Notes: generated by a model not told the origin, from the sequence alone. Positions 26,452 to 34,114 are shown, counted from the first letter of the stretch. The stretch: 64,000 nt of DNA from Aliiroseovarius pelagivivens (GCF_900302485.1 NZ_OMOI01000001.1:124001-188000), one strand, 5' to 3'. Translations and numbers: made by a program.

Positions 26452-27723
26452 ATGACCACCACCTTCACCAATGCCCGCTTGATCAATCCGGAAACCGGAA
26501 CAGACGAAATCGGCAGCTTGACCATCGAAGGTGGGCTGATCACCGGCGTCAACGAGGGTGACGCAGGCGACGTCATTGATTGCGGTGGCAAATGTCTGGC
26601 CCCCGGCATCGTGGATATCGGTGTGAAGATCGGCGAGCCGGGCGAGCGGCACAAAGAAAGCTTCCGTACGGCCGGTCTTGCGGCTGCGGCAGGCGGTGTG
26701 ACAACGATGGTCATTCGCCCCGACACCACACCCGCTGTTGATACGCCCGAGACATTGTCCTTCGTCACTCGTCGTGCGGGGCAGGTAACCCCTGTGAACG
26801 TGCATTCGATGGGCGCCCTGACCAAAGGCCGCGAAGGCCGCGAGATGGTCGAGATGGGCTTTATGCTGGATGCAGGCGCGATTGCGTTTACCGACTGCGA
26901 CCACGTGGTGACCGACAACAAGGTCTATTCCCGCGCCATGACTTATGCACGCTCGTTGCGCGCGTTGATCATCGGCCACCCTCAGGATCCGCAGCTGTCC
27001 AAAGGGGCAGCCGTAACCTCGGGCAAGTTTGCATCCTTGCGCGGTCTGCCCGCCGTTAGCCCTCAGGCTGAACGAATGGGGTTGGAACGTGATCTGGTGC
27101 TGGCCGAGATGACGGGCGTCGCCTATCACGCTGACAGCCTATCCACCGCGAAATCGCTGCCTGCGCTGGAACGTGCCAAGGCGGCGGGCGTTGACGTGTC
27201 GGCCGGGGTGAACATCCACCACCTGACCTTGAACGAGCTGGACGTTGGCGACTATCGCACCTTCTTCAAAGTGAAGCCGCCCTTGCGCAGCGAAGATGAC
27301 CGCCTTGCGATGGTCGAGGCCGTGGCCTCGGGTCTGATCGACATCATCTCGTCCATGCACACCCCGCAGGACGAAGAAAGCAAACGCCTTCCGTTCGAGG
27401 AAGCAGCCTCGGGCGCGGTGGCTCTGGAAACCCTGCTGCCGGCCGCGATGCGACTGGTTCATGCGGGGCTGGTGGATCTGCCGACGCTTTGGCGCGCGCT
27501 GTCCTTGAACCCGGCCCGTCGCTTCAACCTACCGGGTGGAGAGTTGACCGTGGGTGCGCCCGCCGATCTGGTCCTGTTCGACCCGGACGCGCCGTTCTTG
27601 CTGGACCGTTTCAAGCTGAACTCGAAATCCAAGAACACGCCGTTCGACGGCGCGCGGATGGAGGGCAAGGTGCTGGGCACATGGGTCGCGGGCGAGCGCG
27701 TATTTGGTGGCGATGATGCCTGA
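26452..27723 (+). CDS. Non-catalytic dihydroorotase homologue (PyrX/PyrC'-like)
   Basis: A 423-residue amidohydrolase-fold protein aligned to type I dihydroorotases (GKCLAPGIVDIGVKIGEPGE, VKPPLRSEDDRLAMVEAVAS, FEEAASGAVALETLLP). The metal-binding HxH of the first strand is replaced by G57-V58-K59. The histidine of the usual CHVST segment is replaced (ADSLST), and the catalytic Asp of TDHAP is Met (SMHTP). It should therefore not hydrolyse dihydroorotate. In Pseudomonas an inactive DHOase of this kind is needed to assemble the pyrB-encoded ATCase, and the shared operon here supports that role. An active pyrC should exist elsewhere. It overlaps plsY. Confidence 0.88.
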   Translation: MTTTFTNARLINPETGTDEIGSLTIEGGLITGVNEGDAGDVIDCGGKCLAPGIVDIGVKIGEPGERHKESFRTAGLAAAAGGVTTMVIRPDTTPAVDTPETLSFVTRRAGQVTPVNVHSMGALTKGREGREMVEMGFMLDAGAIAFTDCDHVVTDNKVYSRAMTYARSLRALIIGHPQDPQLSKGAAVTSGKFASLRGLPAVSPQAERMGLERDLVLAEMTGVAYHADSLSTAKSLPALERAKAAGVDVSAGVNIHHLTLNELDVGDYRTFFKVKPPLRSEDDRLAMVEAVASGLIDIISSMHTPQDEESKRLPFEEAASGAVALETLLPAAMRLVHAGLVDLPTLWRALSLNPARRFNLPGGELTVGAPADLVLFDPDAPFLLDRFKLNSKSKNTPFDGARMEGKVLGTWVAGERVFGGDDA

Positions 27724-28321
27724 TCTGATCACCTCGTTCCCGCTGCTGATGGGTGTCGCTGTCGCGGGTTATCTGCTGGGCTCGATCCCTTTTGGCATCG
27801 TCATGGCGCGACTGTTTGGGCTGGGCGATCTGCGTCAGATCGGGTCGGGCAATATCGGTGCCACCAACGTGCTGCGCACGGGGAATAAACCCGCCGCCTT
27901 CCTGACCCTGATCGGAGACGCTGGCAAAGGCGGAGCCGCCGTTCTGCTGGCCCGCGCCCTGTTCGCTGAAGACGCCGCCCAACTGGCAGGCTTCACGGCC
28001 TTCCTTGGCCACTGCTTCCCGGTGTTTCTGGGCTTCAAAGGCGGCAAGGGCGTGGCCACATGGCTTGGTACCATGCTGGCGCTGGCCTTCCCGCTGGGCT
28101 TGGCCGCTTGCGCGACTTGGCTAGTGACCGCATTGGTGTTCCGGATTTCGTCGCTGGCGGCTTTGGTCGCGGCAGCCCTGTCGCCCATCATCGCGTTGGT
28201 TTTTGGCTGGAACAGTCTTGTTCTTATCTCGGTTGCGCTGGGCGCCTTGATTTTCCACCGCCACCGCGCGAACATCGCACGTATTAGATCAGGCGATGAG
28301 CCACGCATTGGGCGGAAATAG
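27713..28321 (+). CDS. plsY: Acyl-phosphate:glycerol-3-phosphate acyltransferase
   Basis: Integral membrane enzyme that starts phospholipid synthesis by acylating glycerol-3-phosphate with acyl-phosphate. The 202-residue protein has the three PlsY motifs: GSIPFGIVMAR, GSGNIGATNVLR and GHCFPVFLGFKGGKGVAT. About five transmembrane helices are visible. The start ATGATGCC overlaps the end of the upstream gene by 11 bases; either of the two ATGs (27713 or 27716) could be used. Coupling to the pyr genes is a genome-organisation fact with no known metabolic reason. Confidence 0.95.
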   Translation: MMPDLITSFPLLMGVAVAGYLLGSIPFGIVMARLFGLGDLRQIGSGNIGATNVLRTGNKPAAFLTLIGDAGKGGAAVLLARALFAEDAAQLAGFTAFLGHCFPVFLGFKGGKGVATWLGTMLALAFPLGLAACATWLVTALVFRISSLAALVAAALSPIIALVFGWNSLVLISVALGALIFHRHRANIARIRSGDEPRIGRK

Positions 28322-28348
28322 CGCCAAGAATAGCAAGGAGTAGTCCCG

Positions 28349-28804
28349 ATGGATTTTCAAACATCCGTTAGAACCTGCTTTCAGAAATACGTAACCTTTT
28401 CAGGCCGCGCATCGCGTAGCGAGTTCTGGTGGTTCGCGCTGTTTGTCTGGGGCGGACAACTTCTTCTGTCGATCGTGGACAGTTTCGTCTTCGGGACTGT
28501 GACAACTTATGACGGTGGTTTCGCGGCAGAAACCAACATGCCGGTTTTGTCGGGTCTGTTTGGCTTGGCAACCTTACTGCCTACGATCTCGGTCGCTGTG
28601 CGCCGTTTGCACGACAAGGACCGTAGCGGTTGGTGGTACTGGATTGCTCTGATTCCTCTGATTGGAGCCTTGGTGCTTCTCTTCTGGTTCGTGACCGAAG
28701 GGACGCGTGGCGCGAACACTTTCGGCCCGGACCCGTTGGGGAATTCGCCGCGTGACGATGATGATGGCTATGCCACCTCCTCGATCCCGCGCGCGGGTCA
28801 CTGA
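28349..28804 (+). CDS. DUF805 membrane protein (first copy)
   Basis: A 151-residue inner-membrane protein. DUF805 features are the N-terminal YVTFSGRASRSEFWWFALF, three to four hydrophobic helices, VRRLHDKDRSGWWYWIALIP and the C-terminal TFGPDPLG. The tail ends SSIPRAGH, identical to that of the second copy at 29116-29622. Proteins of this family have no assigned biochemical function. The last nine codons and the 78 bases after them form a 105-bp direct repeat. Confidence 0.9.
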   Translation: MDFQTSVRTCFQKYVTFSGRASRSEFWWFALFVWGGQLLLSIVDSFVFGTVTTYDGGFAAETNMPVLSGLFGLATLLPTISVAVRRLHDKDRSGWWYWIALIPLIGALVLLFWFVTEGTRGANTFGPDPLGNSPRDDDDGYATSSIPRAGH

Positions 28805-28882
28805 TCACCCGTTGATCTGAAGCACCTTATCTTTCGACGTCGCGCCTTGGACAAGTTCGAGGCGCGATTTTGCTATGCCAAG
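28778..28882. repeat. 105-bp direct repeat, copy 1
   Basis: This copy covers the end of the first DUF805 gene and a fragment of a DUF167 gene. It matches 29596-29700 at 102 of 105 positions (differences at three single bases). The two copies are 818 bp apart. Confidence 0.9.
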
Positions 28883-28897
28883 GGTTTCGGCTGCATT
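28805..28897 (-). pseudogene. Truncated DUF167 (YggU) gene remnant
   Basis: Read on the minus strand, this fragment encodes the DUF167 C-terminus, ending LELVQGATSKDKVLQING plus a stop, against LELVQGAASKDKVFQING in the intact gene at 29623-29880. Upstream similarity fades after about five more codons (NAAET) and an in-frame TAG follows, so no complete gene exists. It is a leftover of a duplication or recombination event. Confidence 0.75.
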
Positions 28898-29115
28898 CTA
28901 GATCCTACGCTTGTGTTCAACACAATGCCCCTCGCGACCTTGGTCGTTTCCGCCCTGTCACCGTCGTCGGTCTGGGTGTCGGCAGGCAAAGCGTCGCTCT
29001 TACTAAGGTTGCATTTGGTGCCTTGTAATTCCACCTTCACCGCGCAAGTATCACCCGCATCTCGTCAGATGAAGAACAATGTATTAGTCGGAAAAAAGAT
29101 TAAGGTATCAAAGAT
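28898..29115. other. Non-coding spacer before the second DUF805 gene
   Basis: Together with the DUF167 remnant this is a gap of 311 bases without an intact gene. Its right end is AT-rich (29070-29112), which suggests a promoter for the second DUF805 gene. I see no convincing small ORF; one plus-strand frame begins inside the repeat and lacks a ribosome-binding site. Confidence 0.5.
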
Positions 29116-29622
29116 ATGAGTGCGTATTCAGCGATTACTTCCTGTCTTCGGAAGTATGCCGTTTTCAAAGGTCGTGCCTCGCGGGCCGAGTATTGGTGGT
29201 TTTATCTGTTCTTTACATTAACTGGCTTTGTCGGCACCGTTTTGGATGATCATTTCTTCGATCTTCATCCCGATGATGTAGGCCCGCTGAACGGTTTTGC
29301 ATCCTTGGCATTGTTGTTACCCGCCATCGCTGCCCATGTCCGCCGGTTTCACGATATTTCGCGATCAGGCTGGTGGGTTCTTGCACTGTATCTAGCAATC
29401 CTTGGGCTTATCTTTGTTCCTGGTTCGTCGGTCGAGACTGAGTGGTCCTCGATTGGCGTATATTTGTTCGCCTTCGCCATGATCATCGTCAACCTTGCGT
29501 TCCTTCTGAAACGCGGTGACGCTTTCACGAATGACTATGGCCCGGATCCCTACGGTGACATCCCAGAGGAAGTCGTCGAAGAGGACTACGCCCCATCCTC
29601 GATCCCGCGCGCGGGTCACTGA
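29116..29622 (+). CDS. DUF805 membrane protein (second copy)
   Basis: A 168-residue paralogue of the protein at 28349-28804. Shared features are YAVFKGRASRAEYWWFYLF, HVRRFHDISRSGWWVLALY and DYGPDPYGD, with three to four membrane helices and the same final SSIPRAGH. Over most of its length it is only moderately similar to the first copy, and it is less GC-rich, yet its 3' end and downstream DNA are almost identical. Its stop codon lies immediately before the convergent DUF167 gene. Function unknown. Confidence 0.88.
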   Translation: MSAYSAITSCLRKYAVFKGRASRAEYWWFYLFFTLTGFVGTVLDDHFFDLHPDDVGPLNGFASLALLLPAIAAHVRRFHDISRSGWWVLALYLAILGLIFVPGSSVETEWSSIGVYLFAFAMIIVNLAFLLKRGDAFTNDYGPDPYGDIPEEVVEEDYAPSSIPRAGH

Positions 29623-29700
29623 TCACCCGTTGATCTGAAACACCTTATCTTTCGACGCCGCGCCTTGGACCAGTTCGAGGCGCGATTTTGCTATGCCAAG
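29596..29700. repeat. 105-bp direct repeat, copy 2
   Basis: This copy covers the end of the second DUF805 gene and the 3' end of the intact DUF167 gene. It differs from 28778-28882 at three positions. Confidence 0.9.
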
Positions 29701-29880
29701 CGCGTCTGCCAGAAGCTTCGCCACTGCCTTGTTGGCCTTGCCGTTTTCAGGCGCGGTTGTGGTCTGGATCCGGATCTGCCCGTCGCGCAGTGTGACTTCG
29801 TTGCGGGACGCCTTGGGTGTCACCCGCACTGCGATCCGCGCCCCGGCTTCCGCCATATATGACAACTCGGCTTTCTTCAT
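29623..29880 (-). CDS. DUF167 (YggU-family) protein
   Basis: An 85-residue protein with the conserved core RVTPKASRNEV, TTAPENGKANKAVAKLLAD and SRLELVQGAASKDK. The family is widespread and structurally known, but its function is not established. It converges on the second DUF805 gene with no intervening bases. Its 3' 78 bases belong to the 105-bp repeat. The deacetylase-like gene starts 74 bases away on the other strand. Confidence 0.9.
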   Translation of the reverse strand: MKKAELSYMAEAGARIAVRVTPKASRNEVTLRDGQIRIQTTTAPENGKANKAVAKLLADALGIAKSRLELVQGAASKDKVFQING

Positions 29881-29953
29881 GAGCGCAGAGTGCCGTGCAG
29901 GGCTGGACGGCGCAAGGCCGCTGGGTCACTGTGCTGACAACATGGAGGGCAAG

Positions 29954-31066
29954 ATGCGCAAGACAGGGTTTTTCTGGGACGAGAAGTGCTTTTGGCATTC
30001 GGGTGGCAACTATGCTGGCAACTTACCCGTTGGCGGGTTGGTGCAGCCCTTGGCGGCGGGCGGTTTGCCTGAAAGCCCCGAAACCAAGCGGCGTTTGAAG
30101 AACCTGCTCGATGTGACCGGATTGTCCGGTGCGCTGGAGCTGCGCACTGGCGCCGAGGCCGACCTCGAGACGCTTGCCCGTGTTCACCCCGCCTCGTTCC
30201 TGTCCGATTTCAAAGCGGCGTCAGACACGGGCGGAGGAGAGCTTGGCCTGCGCACCCCTTTTGGTCAGGGCGGGTACGAGATCGCAGCGCTGTCGTCTGG
30301 CTTGTCCGTCACAGCGCTTGAGGCTGTTCTGAGGGGCGAGGTCGACAATGCCTATGCCCTCTCGCGTCCGCCGGGACATCACTGTCTGCCGGAATTCCCG
30401 AACGGGTTCTGCCTGCTCGCCAATCTTGGCATCGCGATCCGCAATGCGCAGGCCAAGGGTCTGGCCAAGCGCTTTGTTGTGCTGGATTGGGACGTGCATC
30501 ACGGCAACGGAACCGAGGCGATCTTTATCGACGATCCCGACGTGCTGACGATCTCGATCCATCAGGAACGCAACTATCCGCTGGATACCGGTGACGCGGA
30601 TGTGCGGGGCGAGGGCAAAGGGCAGGGCGCCAACATGAACCTGCCGCTACCACCGGGCGCGGGGCATGCGACCTATCTGGAAGCGATGGAGCGGATCATC
30701 CTGCCCGCCATCCGCGCCCATGAACCTGAGGTGATCGTGGTGGCCAATGGCTATGACGCGGCTGTGATTGACCCGCTGTCGTGCATGATGGCGACGGCCG
30801 ACACGTTCCGCCAGATGACCCGCATGGTCATGGCGCTGGCGGATGACATTTGCGACGGGCGCGTGATGATGGCGCATGAAGGTGGCTATTCCGAAGTCTA
30901 CGTCCCCTTCTGTGGCCATGCTGTGTTGGAAGAGATGTCAGGGTCGGGCATTCACGCCCCTGACCCTCTGGCTGAAGCCTTCACCATCCGGCAGCCCAAC
31001 GCGAAGGCCGAGGCATTCTTTTCTGATCAACTCGCGGACCTGTCAGAATTCTTCAATGTAAAGTGA
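29954..31066 (+). CDS. Class II histone deacetylase-like amidohydrolase
   Basis: Zinc-dependent deacetylase family protein of 370 residues; bacterial members act on acetylpolyamines or other N-acetyl compounds. Active-site parts are present: the RPPGHH charge relay (H142, H143), the zinc ligands in DWDVHHG (D180, H182) and NGYDAAVIDPL, and the EGGYSEVYVP segment. I chose the ATG at 29954 because GGAGGG lies 5 bases upstream; an ATG at 29942 is also in frame. The natural substrate cannot be read from sequence. Confidence 0.9.
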   Translation: MRKTGFFWDEKCFWHSGGNYAGNLPVGGLVQPLAAGGLPESPETKRRLKNLLDVTGLSGALELRTGAEADLETLARVHPASFLSDFKAASDTGGGELGLRTPFGQGGYEIAALSSGLSVTALEAVLRGEVDNAYALSRPPGHHCLPEFPNGFCLLANLGIAIRNAQAKGLAKRFVVLDWDVHHGNGTEAIFIDDPDVLTISIHQERNYPLDTGDADVRGEGKGQGANMNLPLPPGAGHATYLEAMERIILPAIRAHEPEVIVVANGYDAAVIDPLSCMMATADTFRQMTRMVMALADDICDGRVMMAHEGGYSEVYVPFCGHAVLEEMSGSGIHAPDPLAEAFTIRQPNAKAEAFFSDQLADLSEFFNVK

Positions 31067-31165
31067 CTTAACATCTTGACGTGGGGCCATGCAGACCCGA
31101 CATATCCCCCAAGCCAGCCGCGTCCCGCGGCCAAGCAAGATATTGCTCTGACCAAGGACAACACC

Positions 31166-31744
31166 ATGCCTGAACGCAACCAAGCGGCGCTTGATTTCCT
31201 ACTGACCCGCCGGTCTCGCCCGGCCAAGACCCTGACCGGTCCCGGCCCGGATCGCGAGACAATCAAAACCATCCTGACCGCCGCCGCGCGCACGCCGGAC
31301 CATGGTAAGCTGGAGCCGTGGCGCTTTGTGGTGCTGGAGAAGGCTGCTTTGATGCGCGCGCATGCGCTTGTGGCAGAACGCGGTGCAGCGCTGGGCCTTG
31401 AGCCTGCCAAGATCGAGAAAGAGCAGATCGCCTATGACCGCAGCCCTTTGGCCGTCGTGGTCGTGGAAAGCCCGGTTGAGAGCGAAAAGGTGCCAGCGAT
31501 CGAACAGACCTATTCAGCTGGCGCCGTTTGCCTTGCGCTTTTGAATGCGGCGCTGGCCTCGGGCTGGGGGGCGAACTGGCTGTCTGGTTGGGCCAGCTTC
31601 GACACGGATTTCACCCGCGCGGCCTTTGGCGTGGACAGTCACGAACGCGTCGCAGGCATCATTCATATCGGTACTGAATCTGTGGCCCCGCCAGAACGGC
31701 CGCGCCCGGACTTGGATGCCATCACCACTTGGATTGAGACATAA
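31166..31744 (+). CDS. Nitroreductase-family protein
   Basis: FMN-dependent oxidoreductase fold, 192 residues. The N-terminal LLTRRSRPAKTLTGPGP and the AARTPDHGKLEPWRFVVLE segment are the FMN-binding parts of the YdjA-like (single-domain) nitroreductases, and GWGANWLSGWA is typical of the C-terminal half. The ATG at 31166 was chosen over an upstream start that would add a Pro-rich, poorly conserved tail. Its stop shares one base with the next ATG (TAATG). Confidence 0.92.
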   Translation: MPERNQAALDFLLTRRSRPAKTLTGPGPDRETIKTILTAAARTPDHGKLEPWRFVVLEKAALMRAHALVAERGAALGLEPAKIEKEQIAYDRSPLAVVVVESPVESEKVPAIEQTYSAGAVCLALLNAALASGWGANWLSGWASFDTDFTRAAFGVDSHERVAGIIHIGTESVAPPERPRPDLDAITTWIET

Positions 31745-32430
31745 TGATAGACGATTTTTTTCGCGCGTTGGGCCAGCTTGGCGATCCGCGCTTTCGCAAT
31801 GTTCTGTTGAAAGGGCTCGGCCTGACCGTCGGCCTTCTGGTTGCGATCACCGTTGCAATGACATGGCTTGTGGGCTTTCTGATCCCCGACACGCTGTCGC
31901 TGCCCTTCGTGGGTGAGATCTCGTGGGTCAACGGGCTTGCGCTTTGGGCGTCGGTGCTGCTGATGCTGGTGCTGTCCGTTGTCTTGATGGTGCCCGTCGC
32001 GGGTGCGTTTACCGGCCTGTTTCTGGACGAAGTCGCCGACGCGGTCGAAGCCAAACACTATCCGCACCTTCCGCCCAACCCAGAAACGTCGCTTCTGACG
32101 GACATCCGCGAAAGCCTAGGCTTCTTCGGCGTGATTGTCGGCGTGAACCTGATCGCCCTGATCCTGTTCTTCTTTGTTGGCCCTCTGGCTCCGATCCTGT
32201 TCTATGCGGTGAACGGTTATCTTCTGGGGCGCGAGTACTTTACCATGGCGGCCATGCGCCGGATGCCTCGCGCGGACGCGCACGCGCTGCGCCGTCGTCA
32301 CAACGCTCAGATCTGGTTGGCGGGGTGCTTGATGGCGGTGCCACTGTCGGTGCCGCTGGTGAACCTTTTGATCCCCATTCTGGGGGCGGCGAGCTTCACG
32401 CATATGTTCCACCGTCTTGCGGGACGTTAG
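31744..32430 (+). CDS. EI24-domain (CysZ-like) membrane protein
   Basis: A 228-residue integral membrane protein. Hydrophobic segments run at about residues 27-50, 59-85, 132-160 and 195-220, with the conserved GYLLGREYFTMAAMRRM segment of the EI24/CysZ family. E. coli CysZ supports sulfate uptake; whether this protein does so is unknown. It overlaps the nitroreductase by one base, so the two are cotranscribed, and a terminator follows. Confidence 0.85.
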   Translation: MIDDFFRALGQLGDPRFRNVLLKGLGLTVGLLVAITVAMTWLVGFLIPDTLSLPFVGEISWVNGLALWASVLLMLVLSVVLMVPVAGAFTGLFLDEVADAVEAKHYPHLPPNPETSLLTDIRESLGFFGVIVGVNLIALILFFFVGPLAPILFYAVNGYLLGREYFTMAAMRRMPRADAHALRRRHNAQIWLAGCLMAVPLSVPLVNLLIPILGAASFTHMFHRLAGR

Positions 32431-32439
32431 AACGAAACA

Positions 32440-32466
32440 GGGCGCCTCGTAGGCGCCCTTTTCTTT
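32440..32466. terminator. Bidirectional terminator between convergent genes
   Basis: GGGCGCC (32440-32446) and GGCGCCC (32452-32458) flank a TCGTA loop and are followed by TTTTCTTTTC on the plus strand. It serves the EI24 gene and perhaps the DUF1467 gene. Confidence 0.8.
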
Positions 32467-32468
32467 TC

Positions 32469-32747
32469 TTATCCGCTGGTGTCCTCGTAGCGGTCGAACC
32501 AGTCGATATCCTCGACCCCGATCCAGCCCGAAACGATGATGCCGGCGATGATCGCCCAGACAATCGTGCCCGCGATGGTCACAATCAGAAGCGTGCGCCC
32601 CAGCTTGAAATTGGCCGGGGCTCCGGCGTGGGTGCCGGGCACGATCTCGCCCTCGTCGCCTTGGGTGCGCAACCGGATCGGCAGGACCACGAACATGGTC
32701 ACGAACCAGATCACCACATAAAGAACGATGGCGGCGGTGATGGACAT
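32469..32747 (-). CDS. DUF1467-family membrane protein
   Basis: A 92-residue protein with two transmembrane helices (IVLYVVIWFVTMFVVLPI and LLIVTIAGTIVWAIIAGIIV) flanking a short loop (TQGDEGEIVPGTHAGAP) that is the DUF1467 hallmark. Its start overlaps the mce stop (TGATG), a pairing I know as usual in alphaproteobacteria. Function unknown; constant linkage to mce hints at a link with that pathway or simply at conserved gene order. Confidence 0.9.
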   Translation of the reverse strand: MSITAAIVLYVVIWFVTMFVVLPIRLRTQGDEGEIVPGTHAGAPANFKLGRTLLIVTIAGTIVWAIIAGIIVSGWIGVEDIDWFDRYEDTSG

Positions 32748-33154
32748 CAGACTTGTTCCAGTTCCACCAGAGTACCGGTGAAATCTTTCGGGTGCAGGAA
32801 AAGAACCGGCTTGCCGTGCGCGCCGATCTTTGGCTCGCCTGTACCCAGAACGCGTGCGCCCGAGGCCTGCAGTTGGTCACGCGCGGCAAGGATGTCATCG
32901 ACTTCATAGCAAATGTGGTGAATGCCGCCCGACGGATTCTTTTCAAGGAAGCCTGCGATGGGCGAGTTTTCCCCCAGCGGGTACAGAAGCTCGATCTTGG
33001 TGTTGGGAAGCTCGATGAAAACAACGGTGACGCCGTGATCGGGTTCGTCCTGTGGTGCGTTAACCTTGGCGCCAAGCGTGTCGCGATACTGCGCGCTTGC
33101 GGCTTCAAGGTCCGGTACGGCGATGGCTACGTGGTTCAGGCGTCCGATCATCAT
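32747..33154 (-). CDS. mce: Methylmalonyl-CoA epimerase (also ethylmalonyl-CoA)
   Basis: VOC-fold metalloenzyme of 135 residues that interconverts the 2R and 2S forms of methylmalonyl-CoA. Metal ligands are seen in LNHVAIAVPD, IHHICYEVDD and the final GTLVELEQV. In Rhodobacter relatives the enzyme also serves the ethylmalonyl-CoA pathway. meaB, coding for the mutase chaperone, is 25 kb away in the same window. A 14-bp palindrome lies 26 bases before its start. Confidence 0.95.
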   Translation of the reverse strand: MMIGRLNHVAIAVPDLEAASAQYRDTLGAKVNAPQDEPDHGVTVVFIELPNTKIELLYPLGENSPIAGFLEKNPSGGIHHICYEVDDILAARDQLQASGARVLGTGEPKIGAHGKPVLFLHPKDFTGTLVELEQV

Positions 33155-33180
33155 GTCTCTCCCAATTCAAATGCTGTGCT

Positions 33181-33194
33181 GCTTATGCATAAGC
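33181..33194. promoter_or_regulatory. 14-bp perfect palindrome before mce
   Basis: GCTTATGCATAAGC lies between the divergent mce and response-regulator genes, close to the expected mce promoter. It could be an operator for a dimeric regulator; there is no direct evidence. Confidence 0.3.
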
Positions 33195-33309
33195 GGCCCC
33201 TTCAGGGCAAGCGGCACTGTGACACAGGCCTGGAATGCCGCTGCGTTTCACGTCTTAACGGGTTGTTAGGCAATTTTGCGTCAAGGTGATCTCTGAAAGG
33301 AGCATGAAG

Positions 33310-34029
33310 ATGAGCGACGATCTGGAAGCCTTCATGATGACCCAACCCCCGACTGCTGAACGACCTCTAAACGGGATGACTGTTCTGGTGGTCGAAGACA
33401 GCCGGTTTGCGTCCGAGGCCATTCGCCTGTTGTGTTTGCGGTCCGGTGCGCGCATCCGCCGAGCGGACAATCTGGCCGCTGCACATCGACATCTTCGCGT
33501 TTACAGGCCATCGGTCGTCATTGTCGACATGGGACTGCCGGATGGTTTCGGTGCGGATTTGATTAAAGAGCTCTCGGGCGACGCAATTCGCGTGCCGGTT
33601 ATCCTTGGAATGAGCGGTGATGCCGGCACATGCGACGCGGCACTTGATGCCGGGGCAGACGGGTTTCTTGAAAAGCCCGTCGAAAGCTTGGCCCAGTTTC
33701 AGCAGACAATCTTGGCTGTGTTGCCACAACAAGAAGGACCAACCAGTCCGCGCAAGCTTCCGAACGAGGTGGTTCTTCCGGACGCACTGGCGCTTCAGGA
33801 CGACCTGTCGCATTTGGCCCAAATCATGCGTGATGGAGATGATGGCGCGACACAGGACTATGTCGCACAGTTCCTTGGTGGGCTAGCGCTTGCGGCTCAT
33901 GATCAGGGTCTTGCTGCAGCAGCCAAACGCCTTGCGGCGGCTCGTCTCGCGGGGCGATCCACGGGTGCTGATATGGCCCATGTGACCCATTTGGTCGCAG
34001 CAAGATTGAAAGAGCGACAACAGCTTTAG
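33310..34029 (+). CDS. Response regulator with an uncharacterised C-terminal domain
   Basis: A 239-residue protein. The receiver domain (about residues 20-140) is complete: acidic pair in VVEDSRF, phospho-acceptor Asp in VIVDMGLPDG, Ser in GMSGD and Lys in FLEKPV. The C-terminal 80 residues are helical and Ala-rich (LAQIMRDGDDGATQDYVAQF, LAAAAKRLAAARLAG); the shape is reminiscent of Hpt four-helix bundles but I see no clear phosphorylatable His motif. No DNA-binding domain is visible. The ATG at 33310 is 7 bases after AGGAG. No histidine kinase gene is adjacent. The pilin-like gene follows on the same strand. Confidence 0.85.
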   Translation: MSDDLEAFMMTQPPTAERPLNGMTVLVVEDSRFASEAIRLLCLRSGARIRRADNLAAAHRHLRVYRPSVVIVDMGLPDGFGADLIKELSGDAIRVPVILGMSGDAGTCDAALDAGADGFLEKPVESLAQFQQTILAVLPQQEGPTSPRKLPNEVVLPDALALQDDLSHLAQIMRDGDDGATQDYVAQFLGGLALAAHDQGLAAAAKRLAAARLAGRSTGADMAHVTHLVAARLKERQQL

Positions 34030-34048
34030 CGAGCATTTCGCGGTTATT

Positions 34049-34064
34049 TGGCACGAAATTGGCA
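34049..34064 (+). promoter_or_regulatory. Candidate sigma-54 (-24/-12) promoter
   Basis: TGGCACGAAATTGGCA has the sigma-54 layout with GG and GC separated by exactly 10 bases; the -12 element reads TGGCA instead of TTGCA. It lies 20 bases after the response-regulator stop and about 100 bases before the pilin-like gene. Confidence 0.4.
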
Positions 34065-34072
34065 TTCACCTT

Positions 34073-34114
34073 CCTCATTTCCGCCCCTTTTGGGGAGCAA
34101 GTTGGAAAATGAGG
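34073..34114. other. Nested hairpin in the leader of the pilin-like gene
   Basis: CCTCATTTCC (34073-34082) can pair with GGAAAATGAGG (34104-34114) with one bulged A, enclosing a CCCC-TTTT-GGGG hairpin (34084-34095). It may be a leader structure for the pilin-like mRNA or a terminator-like element for the response regulator, although a T-run is lacking. Confidence 0.5.

Noticed and set aside
28847..29119. 90-codon plus-strand frame between the DUF805 genes
   Set aside because: It begins inside the 105-bp repeat without a ribosome-binding site, and its start overlaps the DUF167 remnant. The protein has no recognisable pattern.
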